A DNA stretch of 18,430 nucleotides, taken from the NCBI GenBank assembly GCA_902984215.1, contig CADWAF010002268.1, positions 1-18,430 of the forward strand. The letters are read 5' to 3'. The number at the start of each line of letters is the position of its first letter. Within the stretch, counting starts at the first letter, position 1. Position numbers and translations under genes: made by a program. Below, piece by piece: positions 9,001 through 18,430 of the stretch. The stretch is from Willaertia magna (lineage: Eukaryota; Heterolobosea; Eutetramitea; Acrasida; Naegleriidae). The notes beneath the pieces are model-generated. The model made no database searches, was not told the DNA's origin, and saw only the letters and a program-made list of their open reading frames with translations.

Positions 9001-12000
9001 ATTTTAAAATAACGTTTTGCCATTATTTTATCACGTAAACACCAATCATGTAATAAAAATTCAATATTTAAATTAATTCTTTCTAAAATATCCTTTTCTT
9101 CTTCTTTTTGGTTTTCATTATTACCATAAAGGTTTAATTTACAATATGGTAAAAAACACTTTACAATTTCATTCATTTTACTTTTTAAATCATTATGTGA
9201 TTGTAAAGTATTGAATTGATTAATTTTATTATCTTCTTCTTGTTTTGGTTGAAAAATATAAAATAAACATTTCCAAAATAATTTATTCTTTTCTCCAATT
9301 AAATATTCTTTATCAAATTCTTCATTTATCACTACTGACACCTCATCAATGATCTCTTTCCCACTACTATTATTAGCATCACTACTATTGTCAATATCAT
9401 CTATTGGTGATTCGTTTGTTGATTCTTTAGTTTCACTTAAAGTTATTGGTAAATCTGTCATTGTTCTGTTTAATAATTCATTAATTAAAAGTTTAATGGA
9501 ATCATATTTTAAAAACCATAATGTGTTATTATTAATTAAATTATTATTATTAAAATTTTCTTTATTATATTTTTTATTGTAAACTTTAAATAAATGTGTT
9601 CTAAATAAATAATTATTTATTGTACTATTCATTTCAAATCGTTTATTTAATTTTAAAATTTGATAAATATAATTTTCATTTTCTTCTATTTGATATAATT
9701 TCAAAAGTAAATAGAAAATATTTTTCCTTTCATTGATAATTTCATTAAACTTTACAAAATAGGAATTATTAAATTTATTTTGTTGTAATTGGATAAATTT
9801 AATTGGATCCATTTCTGAAAGAAAAAGATTTAAAAAATGTTCTGAAAATAATTCACGATTACAAAATTCAAATATTAAAAAATCTTTTAAGATATTTAAA
9901 TTTTCATTTAAATTATCTTTTACAATATTTTTTAAATAAATATTTAATATTAATAAATAATCATTATTTAAAGTTTGATGATTTAAAATAATTTCTTCCA
10001 ATAAATAAAAAACTTCCTTTTCAAAATTTATTAATTTCTGTTGTAAAATACTTTTTGTAAAAGTTACAAAATGTGTCATTTTATAAAAAGTTGTAGTATT
10101 TATAAAATTAAAATCATTTTCCTCAAAAGATTCTAAAATTTGTTTATGAATAATTAAAATATATTTATCTATATTATTTACATTTATTTTTCTTTCTAAT
10201 TCAAAATTTAATTTTCTTTCTAAATAATTATTTTTTACAATCTCATTTGGTAAATAATTTGGTGGTATATTATTTATTAATAAATTATAAATTTCTTTCT
10301 TTTTTGTGAAGTTTAATTTATTTTGTATTATTATAAAATCTTTTAAAATTTTATTTTTTAAAATTTCTTTACTATATTGATTACTTAAATATTGAAATGA
10401 ATTTAAAAATAAATTAAATAAATTTAAACATTCTTCATTTAAAATATTTAATTCATTATTTCCACTTAAATTATTTTGTAAACTATTTTGATTATTTTGT
10501 AAATTATTTATAACATTTTTCATTTTAACTAAAATTAATCTAAATTTAAATAAATCAAATTCAAATAAAATATTTTTTGTAACATTTGATTTTTGTAATA
10601 ATTGATATTTTAATAAAGAAATATCCAATTTAGAAAGATAAGATTCTAAATTATCAATTAAATCTAAATAAAATGCAATTTTAACTAATGGATAAATTGT
10701 ATCCATTCTTGCAAATCTAGTTGATCCCATATTATTTAAAATTGTAATAGATTGTCTTTTCATATCATTTTGTAAACAATATAAAATTACTTGTTGAAAA
10801 ATAATTGGTTGAAATATTTTACTATCATCTAATAAATTAAATGATAAAACTTGTTGTGATTTTTGAAAGAATTTAATTAATTGATATCTATTTTTAGAAG
10901 TTAATTGAAATATTTGAATTTCAAATAAAAGTACTTTAGATTTCTTTCTATAATTAATTTGTAAATTTTCAATTTCATCCATAACTTCTCTATAAGATTC
11001 ATTATTTAAAAATAATAAATTTGCTTTCAAAAAGTGATAGCTATCTTTTAGTTTTTGTATTTTAATTGTTTGTTCTAAATATTCAAAATTATCATTTTGG
11101 TTATTATTAGTTTGTAAATTCTTTTCCTTCCATAAAGGGATTTGTTGTTCTATTAAACGATTTAATTTTTCTAAAAATTCATTTGCTTTTTCTAAATAAA
11201 ATTGTAATAAAAAATATTTTATACCAATTTTAAATTTTTTAATTGTAAATTCAATGGTAATTGGATTAAAATCTTTAAAATAACTTTGAAAATTTAAATC
11301 ACCTAAACACGCTAATAATTTTAATCTATAATATAAATAATCATAATGTTTAGGGCATGTTTTAATTAAATTATTTATTATTTGTAACGATTGTCTAGCT
11401 GCAATAGCACTCTTCTTTTTATATAATATTTTCGCAAATAAAAACTTTAATTAAAACAAATATAAGTTTAAACACGGTATACAAATAACTTACTTGAAAT
11501 TCAGGTAATGATTGTGTCAATTCCTTATTTTGTTGAAGAATATCCGTAGCTCGTTGTAAATCTCGTTGATTATAATAAAATAAACACTTCTCATAAATTA
11601 TTGCTAAATACCTTTCATCCACTTCCTTAAAACACATTTCCAAATGATTTTTAGTTTTATCATCTAGTAGCTCACCACTTTGATTTAATTCTAAGCGATT
11701 ATAAGAAAAGATTTGTAAATAAAACGGAAAGTTATCTCTTTCACTTATATCTTCAAAAATCCATTTTGAGTAATCTAATGCTTTCCATGGGGTTCCACTT
11801 AATGCTAATGCGATGTAATACCAGAAAAGTATGTTGTTATGTTTTATGGATGGTTTATTCATATTTTTTGTAACGTTATTGTAAAGAATTTGTATAAAAA
11901 TTAAACCAGTTTTTGGGCAATTTAAATTTGTTAAATAAAACCAAAGTAATTTTAATACGTGTGGTTGTTGATGAGATAATTGTTGTATTTTATAATTTCC

Positions 12001-13502
12001 AACAATATCAAACATTAACACTTGTGTATCTATAAAATAAAATTATAATTAAATTAATTATTCTAATTATTACAATAATATTAAACACTTACCAATTCCA
12101 TGTCCTTCCAACAATATTCTTAATGCGCCTTCTGTATCTCCAGATTGATATTTTACTAAAGAAAGATTATTTAAAGCTGATATTTCAACTAATTTTGAAC
12201 GAATTCCAAATGGCAATCGATTGTAAAACAAATTATTATTTGAACTATAATAATTTAATAAATAATCAAAGTGATTTTTCCCGCCATTATTTTTGTTTCC
12301 ACTACTGCTATTATTTATCTCTTTGCCAAAACCAATGAAAGACAGTACACTTTTCTTTAAATCCATTATTGGCGATAAATAATGATCTTCCTTATTGATG
12401 TTAGTATTATTACTATTAATGTTATTATTATTAACCGTAAATAAATTTAATATCTTTTCCAAAATAAAAGAAACTTTTCCTAATTGACCAATTTCAAAAT
12501 ATAAATCCATTAAACATTCTAAACTAAATAAATGATAAGGAGCTAACTCTATAGCCTTTAAAAAACTTATTATAGCCTTCTCATACATTTTTCTCTTTCT
12601 AAAAATTAATCCAAATAAACAATAAATATTTTGATTTTCTGAATCTCGTTTTTTAATTTCATCTAGTATATGAAGAGCTTCTGAATCCCAACCCATTTCA
12701 TATTTAATAATGGCTAATAGGATTAAGGTATTTATATTTTCGGGTTTTAATTTTTTTGCTTTATAACAACATTGTAAGGCTTCTTCAAATTCTTCATGTT
12801 GTAGATACAATTCACTTAAAAGTAACCACGCTTCGAAAATTGTATCATTTTGTTGGATGATTTGTAAAAGATATTCTTCTGCTTTATCTAAATCGTTATT
12901 TAGTTTTAATGAACTAATTTTTGTTATTAAATTATTTTTTTGTAAATGTGAAAAGTTGGGTTTGTTATTATTGTTGTTGTTAGGATTTCAAAAGGTTTGT
13001 ACTTACACATAAGACAAATTTAATAAAGGTAAAATGGAAAAGGTATTTAACGATGGTAATTGTTTACAAAATGTTAAAGATTCATTAAATTTGGATAATG
13101 CACTTTCAATTTTTCCAAAATGTAAATAAATTACTCCAATATTATTATTTAAAATAGATTGTATAATAATTTGATTTGATTTATCTTCTTTTATATTAGT
13201 AGTTTGAGTTTTAACCATTGTTGATAATAAATTTTCACATTCTTTATAATGATTTTCCGTTTGTTCTAAATTACCTAAACAGTAGTGACAAAAACCTAAT
13301 AAATTTTCAATTTTTATTTTATCGTAAAGAGTTAAATTATTGTTCTTTACATTCATCAAGGATACTATTTTGAAAAATTAAAAAGTGCTGTGTTAGAAAA
13401 CAATAAAACAATGAAATATTTACATTTTTCTATCCATTCTCCAATGTGGTCAAACCATTCTTCCGATTGCAATGCTCTTTCAAAAAATTTAAAGTCTGTC
13501 AT
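6099..13502 (-). CDS. Very large TPR-repeat protein of unknown function (about 2379 residues)
   Basis: Five exons are inferred: 13502-13424, 13364-13007, 12913-12093, 12029-11494 and 11444-6099. Introns of 59, 93, 63 and 49 nt are all GT-AG, and splicing restores one frame throughout. The start ATG is at 13500-13502 (MTDFKFFERALQ) and the stop TAA at 6099-6101. Residues about 30-270 form tetratricopeptide repeats (LGFCHYCLGNLEQTENHY; IYLHFGKIESALSKF; LYLQHEEFEEALQCCYKA; IFRKRKMYEKAIISFLKAIELAP), with further helical repeats to about residue 690. The remaining 1700 residues, in one 5.3-kb exon, look like helical scaffold broken by Asn-, Gln- and Glu-rich linkers, with no catalytic motif or membrane segment I recognise. 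TPR proteins usually act as assembly platforms. The C-terminal 60 residues (FDKYYKQIIESFWRRINGW onward) are more complex and may be a conserved tail. I could not place it in a named family. Confidence 0.8.
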
Positions 13503-13558
13503 TTAAAGCATTTTTTTACAAATTAAATTTATTTGTTTTAAATTTGTTTCTTTGTTGC

Positions 13559-14561
13559 TTACAAAATCTTGGAAGGGCTAAACATTTTCTTGCCTGTTTT
13601 TTGAGGACTTTGATCTACAACATATTCAGTATATTGATTGGTAATAGGGTTATAATGTACATATTTACGTGAAGGGCTAGCATTATTTGTAAAGTTTAAG
13701 GTATTAGGACTGGAAGTGGTATTATTAATATTATTAATATTTTGTAGTAAAGAAGGGGATGTTTGGTTTGGAGAAAATTGATTTTCCCTTAAAGTATTCT
13801 TCATATTATTACTTGGAGAAAAGCTTTCTTTTGTTGGGGTGTTAAATGAAAGAGAGGGAGAATCAAGTGTCTTAATTGGACTACCCTTTGTTGGGGTGGT
13901 AGTTGCAGTGGTTTCAAAAGCTGAATAATGTTTGTTTTCTCCTTTTGTAAAGTATTGTTTAAACACCACAAAATTATTACTTTGAGGAATGTAATCAGCT
14001 AGGCCATAATGTTTTCTCAAAAAAGAAATTAATTTAATGGAAGGCCTATCATAAGCCAGCTTTTCAGGTGTAACATTTTCTTCACGTAAAACATATTCAA
14101 ACAAGATGCTTCCAACTCCTTTACGTTGACAACTTTCATGAACGTAAAAATCCAAAACACACAAAGGAAAGATTTCCCTAAATTCACCACTTGGAAACTA
14201 TAGTTTGTTTTGTTATTTGTTAAAAAGCCTAATTGTAGTGTAAACATACCCTGTAAAATAATTTTTTCTTTCCGACTTTTAAAAGACCTAATACTTTGTT
14301 ATCTATAATGTAAAGGTAAAGATTATTATCTGTACATAATAATCTACCATAAGATGTTATAGGTTGAGGAATTTGTTGAGCCCTAACACTTGCCTCACCT
14401 ATCTTATCAATTACATTACATAATATCTCATAATTTTCAATATCCTTTTCTTTCAATATATTAAGAAACTCCTTATTCCAAACACTTATATAATTTTCCT
14501 CATCCTTTCCATTACGATGAATTGATTTTACGATCTTTTGAATATTAACTGGAAACTCCAT
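13559..14561 (-). CDS. Alpha-tubulin N-acetyltransferase (ATAT1/MEC-17 family)
   Basis: Two exons, 14561-14250 and 14197-13559, are separated by a 52-nt intron (GTATGT...TATAG, phase 0), giving 316 residues. The enzyme acetylates Lys40 of alpha-tubulin inside the microtubule lumen using acetyl-CoA. Residues 1-187 match the family domain: MEFPVNI start, GEASVRAQ with Gln62 (human Gln58), PITS, GLLKVGKKKLF, PLCVLDFYVHES with Cys117 (human Cys120), the acetyl-CoA loop QRKGVG at 128-133, AYDRPS with Asp154 (human Asp157), FLRKHYGL, and NNFVVFKQYF. The tail 188-316 is disordered, rich in Ser-Pro/Thr-Pro and ends KKMFSPSKIL. Its stop codon lies only 56 bp from the TPR gene's start codon on the same strand. 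Presence of this gene suggests acetylated microtubules, usually those of cilia or flagella. Confidence 0.95.
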
Positions 14562-14814
14562 TCAAGCCTTCTTCTGCTTTTGTTTGAAAAAACTCTTTCG
14601 AGAATTTTTTATTTCTTTTAAACTCTAGTTCCTCATTTGTAAACGATTGCGCCAAAAAAATACATCACTTTACTGCCAAGGCTCAAAGTTTCATAATTAA
14701 GTAAATGGAGAACGATGTAAGAATGCTGAAACCTATAAATCGTTGATATAAAAATCTAAGTGAAGTTCTGTGAAATGAAGTTGTTTAAATGAAACCGTCG
14801 TATATGCAAGAGTC
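14562..14814. other. Intergenic region between the acidic-protein and ATAT genes
   Basis: This 253-bp stretch lies 3' of the small acidic protein gene and 5' of the ATAT gene, both on the minus strand, so it should hold the ATAT promoter. It is clearly less AT-rich than 1-3200. A short inverted repeat (AACGAT...ATCGTT, about 14710-14745) is present. No RNA gene could be supported. Confidence 0.4.
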
Positions 14815-15189
14815 TTATTCTTTTAGATCAGTATCTTCTCTGTTTGTGTCATCTTTGGTAGTAGATACTTGCGATGTTGGATGGTTTCCTTCTTTCTCTT
14901 CTTCATCTTCCCATTCATTTAAAAGGTTTTGTGCAATCAATGCGACTGCTTCGGGATGAAGATATTTTGGATAGTAGAAATACATTTGATAGGGTTCATT
15001 TCTTTCTTTTTCTTTCTTAATATTTTCAAAGATTTGATAATGATCTGTAATGGTTTCTTCTTTTCGTTCTTCTTTATCTCCTAATTTACTTTCACTCTCA
15101 CCACCAGGTGGTAACTCACCCTGAAGAAGAAAGTTTGAATGCTTTGACTTGAATCGCAATCTTTCCTCGCGTGAGGATTTGTCTTCCAT
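14815..15189 (-). CDS. Small charged protein of unknown function (124 residues)
   Basis: Single-exon frame from ATG at 15187-15189 to TAA at 14815-14817. The protein is very rich in Glu, Lys and Asp. Order: a basic/acidic start (MEDKSSREERLRFK), a Gly/Pro/Ser segment (LPPGGESES), a Glu/Lys stretch, one more hydrophobic conserved-looking block (PYQMYFYYPKYLHPEAVALIAQ, then LLNEWEDEEE) around residues 65-97, and an acidic Ser/Thr tail. There is no signal peptide, membrane segment or Cys/His cluster. Codon use looks host-like, and the frame is divergent from the next gene across a 143-bp spacer, which supports a real gene. I do not recognise the family; the Tyr/Pro block is the part to search with. 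Confidence 0.6.
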   Translation of the reverse strand: MEDKSSREERLRFKSKHSNFLLQGELPPGGESESKLGDKEERKEETITDHYQIFENIKKEKERNEPYQMYFYYPKYLHPEAVALIAQNLLNEWEDEEEKEGNHPTSQVSTTKDDTNREDTDLKE

Positions 15190-15332
15190 TTTTTTGTTAG
15201 GCTTTACCGATTATAAACATTTGCCACTTTCGTTCGATTTGATTCCTATTATAAACGTCTCGTATTTCCATTTTATTTCAATAACTGCTTCTTAAACGAG
15301 ACTGAACAGTTTTTTTTATTATAAATTAAAAA
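15190..15332. promoter_or_regulatory. Divergent promoter region with repeated ATTATAAA
   Basis: The 143 bp between two divergent start codons must carry promoter and leader sequence for both genes. ATTATAAA occurs three times on the plus strand (15210-15217, 15248-15255, 15318-15325). The first two are followed by C, giving TATAAAC, and are TATA-box-like; the third sits 7 bp before the ATG at 15333 and is more likely leader. Function is inferred from position and motif only. Confidence 0.4.
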
Positions 15333-16733
15333 ATGAATAAAACAATGCATGGTAGCAGTAATAATAGTAATAATAATAGTGGTACTACGAATAATAGTAA
15401 ACAACCATACATACACCACTTTAAAATTCCAAAGAAGAAACCAACTAACTTAGAGTTTAAAATTGTTGAAGCGAGTGATATTAGAAAGAATATGTATAAC
15501 AAGAGTCAGCAACAATTTAATAATAACAACTCTACAATACAAGAAAGTAATCATTCTAAATATGAAAATAATTCTATTGTCGCAACTACTTCCATTCATA
15601 ATAATAATAACATTAACCAATCATCTATACATTCTTCCAACCATAACATTAATGAAAATACCAATACTATCCATTCTCCGTTTACTTTTACGAACTTTGA
15701 AGGGTCCAATAGCGTTATTACTAGTAGTGGTCCCACCAGTGGTACAATTCCCATTCAAAGACCAACTACGAAAAAATCAAATCCCTCTATCTCATTTAAT
15801 AATAATTTGAGTAAAATAACGAAAAAACAACAAGCAATGAATACCGGTAGAAGGAAATCTGTTGTTACGGAATCTTCAGTCCCTGGTACAGGCGAAGGCT
15901 TCATACCACTGAATATTAATCTAAGGAACGCAAGAAGATCATCTATTCCATGTGGAGATCTTCAACAAACAATAACTCAATTTAATGAGCTACGCGGAAC
16001 AAATAATAATAACAATTTAATACATAATTATAATGGTAATCATAATAATAGAATGTATTCTCCAACAACAAATAATAATACTAACGCTCCTATGCTAGTT
16101 GTTGAACCTATGAGAGATGATCAATTTTATTCAAATTCAAATCCCAATGGATACTTTACGAAAGGTTTTTCTTTTGGAGAAACTAGCATATCTTCATCTG
16201 ATGAAAGCTCGCCTAACAAGGAAGATCAAGGTGCCTTATATGGTACAGCGTACTATCAAACCTTATCTCAAGATCAACAACGATATTTAGCTTATGGTAA
16301 TAGGCATACGTTAAATACTTTGCCTAGTATTTCCGAGTTGACTTATTCTCACCATCATCAACAGCGAAAGAATTCTATTGATGAATTAAGTTTTAATTTT
16401 TCTAATATTACAGTTGCGAATAATAATAATTCTTCCTCAAATCATATGGAAGAACAGCATTCAACGATACCTAAAAGAAGAGTATCTTATGCTTTTGAGT
16501 CTTATGATTCATCGTACGATGAGGAATGTTTAAAATCTTTCTCATCTTTTCATTTCCCTTATAATCCATCACCAGGCAATAATCCAACAACACCAAATAA
16601 TACACAAAGTATGCAACATCATCTCCCAATGATAAATCACAATCAAAACAATAATAATGGTTTTGTTAATAGTAATCCTCAAATACAACAGCAACAACCA
16701 ATGCTTCCTTCCATAAGACAAATTATTGAGTAA
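15333..16733 (+). CDS. Asn-rich, mostly disordered protein with four PKA-type sites (466 residues)
   Basis: Single exon from ATG (15333) to TAA (16731-16733). Most of the protein is Asn/Ser/Gln/His low-complexity sequence, with no folded domain I recognise. Ordered-looking islands are KQPYIHHFKIPKKKPTNLEFKI (23-44, cut to its key residues: YIHHFKIPKKK) and a 300-325 patch rich in Tyr. Four motifs fit basophilic kinase (PKA-like) sites: RRKSV (Ser176), RRSSI (Ser204), RKNSI (Ser348) and RRVSY (Ser385). The sequence LPSI occurs twice (330-333 and 458-461), each time followed by a short amphipathic stretch, the second at the very C-terminus. A phosphorylation-controlled scaffold or transcription-linked regulator would fit, but that is a guess. 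It is followed after 32 bp by the NDUFAF7 gene. Confidence 0.8.
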   Translation: MNKTMHGSSNNSNNNSGTTNNSKQPYIHHFKIPKKKPTNLEFKIVEASDIRKNMYNKSQQQFNNNNSTIQESNHSKYENNSIVATTSIHNNNNINQSSIHSSNHNINENTNTIHSPFTFTNFEGSNSVITSSGPTSGTIPIQRPTTKKSNPSISFNNNLSKITKKQQAMNTGRRKSVVTESSVPGTGEGFIPLNINLRNARRSSIPCGDLQQTITQFNELRGTNNNNNLIHNYNGNHNNRMYSPTTNNNTNAPMLVVEPMRDDQFYSNSNPNGYFTKGFSFGETSISSSDESSPNKEDQGALYGTAYYQTLSQDQQRYLAYGNRHTLNTLPSISELTYSHHHQQRKNSIDELSFNFSNITVANNNNSSSNHMEEQHSTIPKRRVSYAFESYDSSYDEECLKSFSSFHFPYNPSPGNNPTTPNNTQSMQHHLPMINHNQNNNNGFVNSNPQIQQQQPMLPSIRQIIE

Positions 16734-16765
16734 GGTTGAATTTTGGCAGAAAATGGTTAAAAAAA

Positions 16766-18429
16766 ATGAAATGCTTAAAACAAGGTTATTTACTAGGTAA
16801 AAAAAAGATTTTTCACAACAATAATTATTTGAATCTTGTTGGCAATAATAATTTAAGACATTTTAATGTGAATATTTATACATGTGAAGAACAAGTTGTA
16901 TCTGTAGATACTTCCGGACTCGTTTTAGAATCTTATGCTGAAGATGTTGTGAAAGAGAATGAAACTGCAATGATTAAACATTTAAAAAATAAAATCAAAG
17001 GTGCTGGACCAATTTCTGTCTCCACTTTTATTCAGGAATCTCTTTTAAATCCAGCTTATGGTTATTATTATACAGCAAAATATGATAGTAGTAGTAATAA
17101 TCAACAACAATCTGACAATAATTCAGGAGAAACAAATCAAAGAGTTATCGGAAGAGAAGGTGATTTCGTTACTTCTCCAGAAATTACTTCTGTTTTTGGT
17201 GAAGTTCTTGGAGTGTGGTGTGTAGATATGTGGGATAGAATGGGTAGACCTTCAGAAATTGAAATACTAGAATTAGGTCCTGGAAAGGGTACCTTAATGC
17301 ATGATATATTAGATAGTTTAAATCATTCAAAATATCCAATATTTTCATCCTTTAAGAAAGCTTTAAAGAAAGTACATTTAATTGAGGCAAGTGAAACATT
17401 AAAAGAAGTACAAAAAGTAAAATTAGATAAATTTAAAGAAAATATTGAATTTAAATGGGATGATAGATTAGAAAAATATACTTCAATAGAAAGTCATATT
17501 CCAATTTTAATAATAGCTCATGAATTTTTTGATGCTTTACCTGTTTATCAATTTCAAGTAAGTTTTTATTGTAAATTATTTATTAAATTATTTATTGTAA
17601 ATTAATTTATTGTAAATAATAGTATACTGAAAGAGGATGGGTAGAAGTATTAATTGATATTGATGACTCAAAAGAAACAAAAAATCATTTTAAATTTGTT
17701 TTATCACCAGGACCAACGATGGCCACTGCATTTGTACATTTAACAGAAGGTCCTAAAGAAATTGGTGCAAAAAGAGAAGTAAATGCAATGGGTATAGGTT
17801 ACACTGAAAGAATTTGTGAAATATTAAAAAATAGAGGTGGTTCTGCTTTAATAATAGATTATGGTAATGATTGTCCAATGGGTTTTACTTTACAAGGTAT
17901 TGAAGGACATAAATTTACAGATTCTCCTTTAGATAAACCTGGAGAGGTTGATTTATCTACATTTGTTGATTTCTCAAGTTTAAAAACTGTTGCTAAAAAG
18001 TTTACAAATATTAAAATACATGGACCACAATATCAATCTGATTTTTTACATCAATTATCGATGGATACAAGATTTGCAAAGTTATTACAAAATCCAAAGT
18101 TGAGTGATGAACAAATTGAGAATTTAATTGGTGCTTATGAAAGATTGACAAATCCAAAAGAGATGGGTCATCATTATAAAGCAATGGTACTTTCTAATTT
18201 ACCTTATGGTGTTAATCCAACTGGTTTTGATTCTTATTCAGAACCATCGAAAGAAGCATTTAAGGAATTTGAAAGTAAGGAAAGTGGATTGGAAAAATTA
18301 ACGACAACAATGAATGATAGTACTACTAGTGGTAGTTCACCAAGTAAATTGGGACCAACTTCACCTTTAAAGAAACAAGATAAGAAAGGAAAGAAAGAAT
18401 TGAAAGGAAATGCAAGTATTTTCTTGTAA
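16766..18429 (+). CDS. NDUFAF7: Mitochondrial complex I assembly arginine methyltransferase NDUFAF7 (MidA)
   Basis: Two exons, 16766-17557 and 17623-18429, with a 65-nt intron (GTAAGT...AATAG, phase 0), give 532 residues. The family enzyme dimethylates an arginine of complex I subunit NDUFS2 in the mitochondrial matrix. The only in-frame ATG after the upstream stop is at 16766. Residues 1-40 contain Lys/Arg/Asn and no acidic residue, as in a mitochondrial presequence. Landmarks: GPISVSTFIQESLLNPAYGYY (81-101, family start), GDFVTSPEI (132-140), the SAM-binding loop ELGPGKGTL (169-177), VHLIEAS, AHEFFDALPVYQFQ (251-264), GWVEVLID, FVLSPGPT, LIIDYG, KFTDSPLDKPGEVDL, GPQYQSDFL, and LTNPKEMGHHYKAM. 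An Asn/Gln-rich insert (107-125) splits the N-terminal block. The tail is Ser/Lys-rich and ends at TAA 18427-18429, one base before the window ends. Confidence 0.95.
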
Positions 18430-18430
18430 A

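Noticed and set aside
7522..9991. Short frames inside the TPR gene on either strand
   Set aside because: They lie within one uninterrupted 5.3-kb minus-strand exon and show no independent motif.
16728..16800. Fusion of the Asn-rich gene to NDUFAF7 by an unrecognised intron
   Set aside because: A donor at 16730 with acceptor at 16796 gives the wrong phase and an immediate stop; the alternative 16730-16754 span (ending GGCAG) would be about 22-25 nt, too short. Separate genes fit better.
1..18430. Anaerobic chytrid fungus or dictyostelid as source
   Set aside because: NDUFAF7 implies complex I, which anaerobic chytrids lack. In Dictyostelium the 5S lies in the rDNA palindrome and the tubulin acetyltransferase is not expected. 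Neither argument is absolute.
1..18430. CRISPR arrays, bacterial operons, tRNA genes
   Set aside because: No spaced direct repeats, Shine-Dalgarno-led gene strings or tRNA cloverleaf sequences were seen.

Overview
The window looks like nuclear DNA from an AT-rich, intron-containing eukaryotic microbe. Genes are interrupted by very short GT-AG introns (seven inferred, 49-149 nt). Proteins carry long Asn- and Gln-rich linkers, genes are tightly packed, and a 5S rRNA gene sits alone between protein genes. One gene is an alpha-tubulin N-acetyltransferase, an enzyme found mostly in lineages with cilia or flagella. Together with the Asn-rich style, this makes a heterolobosean amoeboflagellate (Naegleria/Willaertia-like) my best guess. 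This is inference only; no taxonomic marker was compared.

Layout. Positions 1-725 are almost pure A/T and hold nothing I can call. Positions about 734-3252 hold a decayed DNA transposon. It has a long hairpin at its left end, a Gln-rich reading frame riddled with stops, a Myb/SANT-like segment whose key Trp is now a stop, and a DDE transposase domain with all three catalytic acidic residues still visible. Related inverted sequence lies at its right end. A 5S rRNA gene (3373-3490, minus strand) follows.

From 3672 to 15189 four protein genes lie on the minus strand: a GW2/DA2-type RING ubiquitin ligase with two C-terminal ubiquitin-interacting motifs, a five-exon gene for a TPR protein of about 2379 residues that I cannot name, the alpha-tubulin acetyltransferase, and a small acidic protein of unknown role. 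A 143-bp divergent intergenic region then separates these from two plus-strand genes: an Asn-rich disordered protein with four PKA-type phosphorylation motifs and, 32 bp further on, the mitochondrial complex I assembly methyltransferase NDUFAF7 (MidA), which runs to the end of the window.

The host genes show no obvious shared pathway. The most interesting items are the transposon, with its stop pattern and apparent Myb-DDE single-frame layout, the RING+UIM ligase, the unidentified giant TPR protein, and the phosphosite-dense tails. No clearly new multi-gene system is visible.
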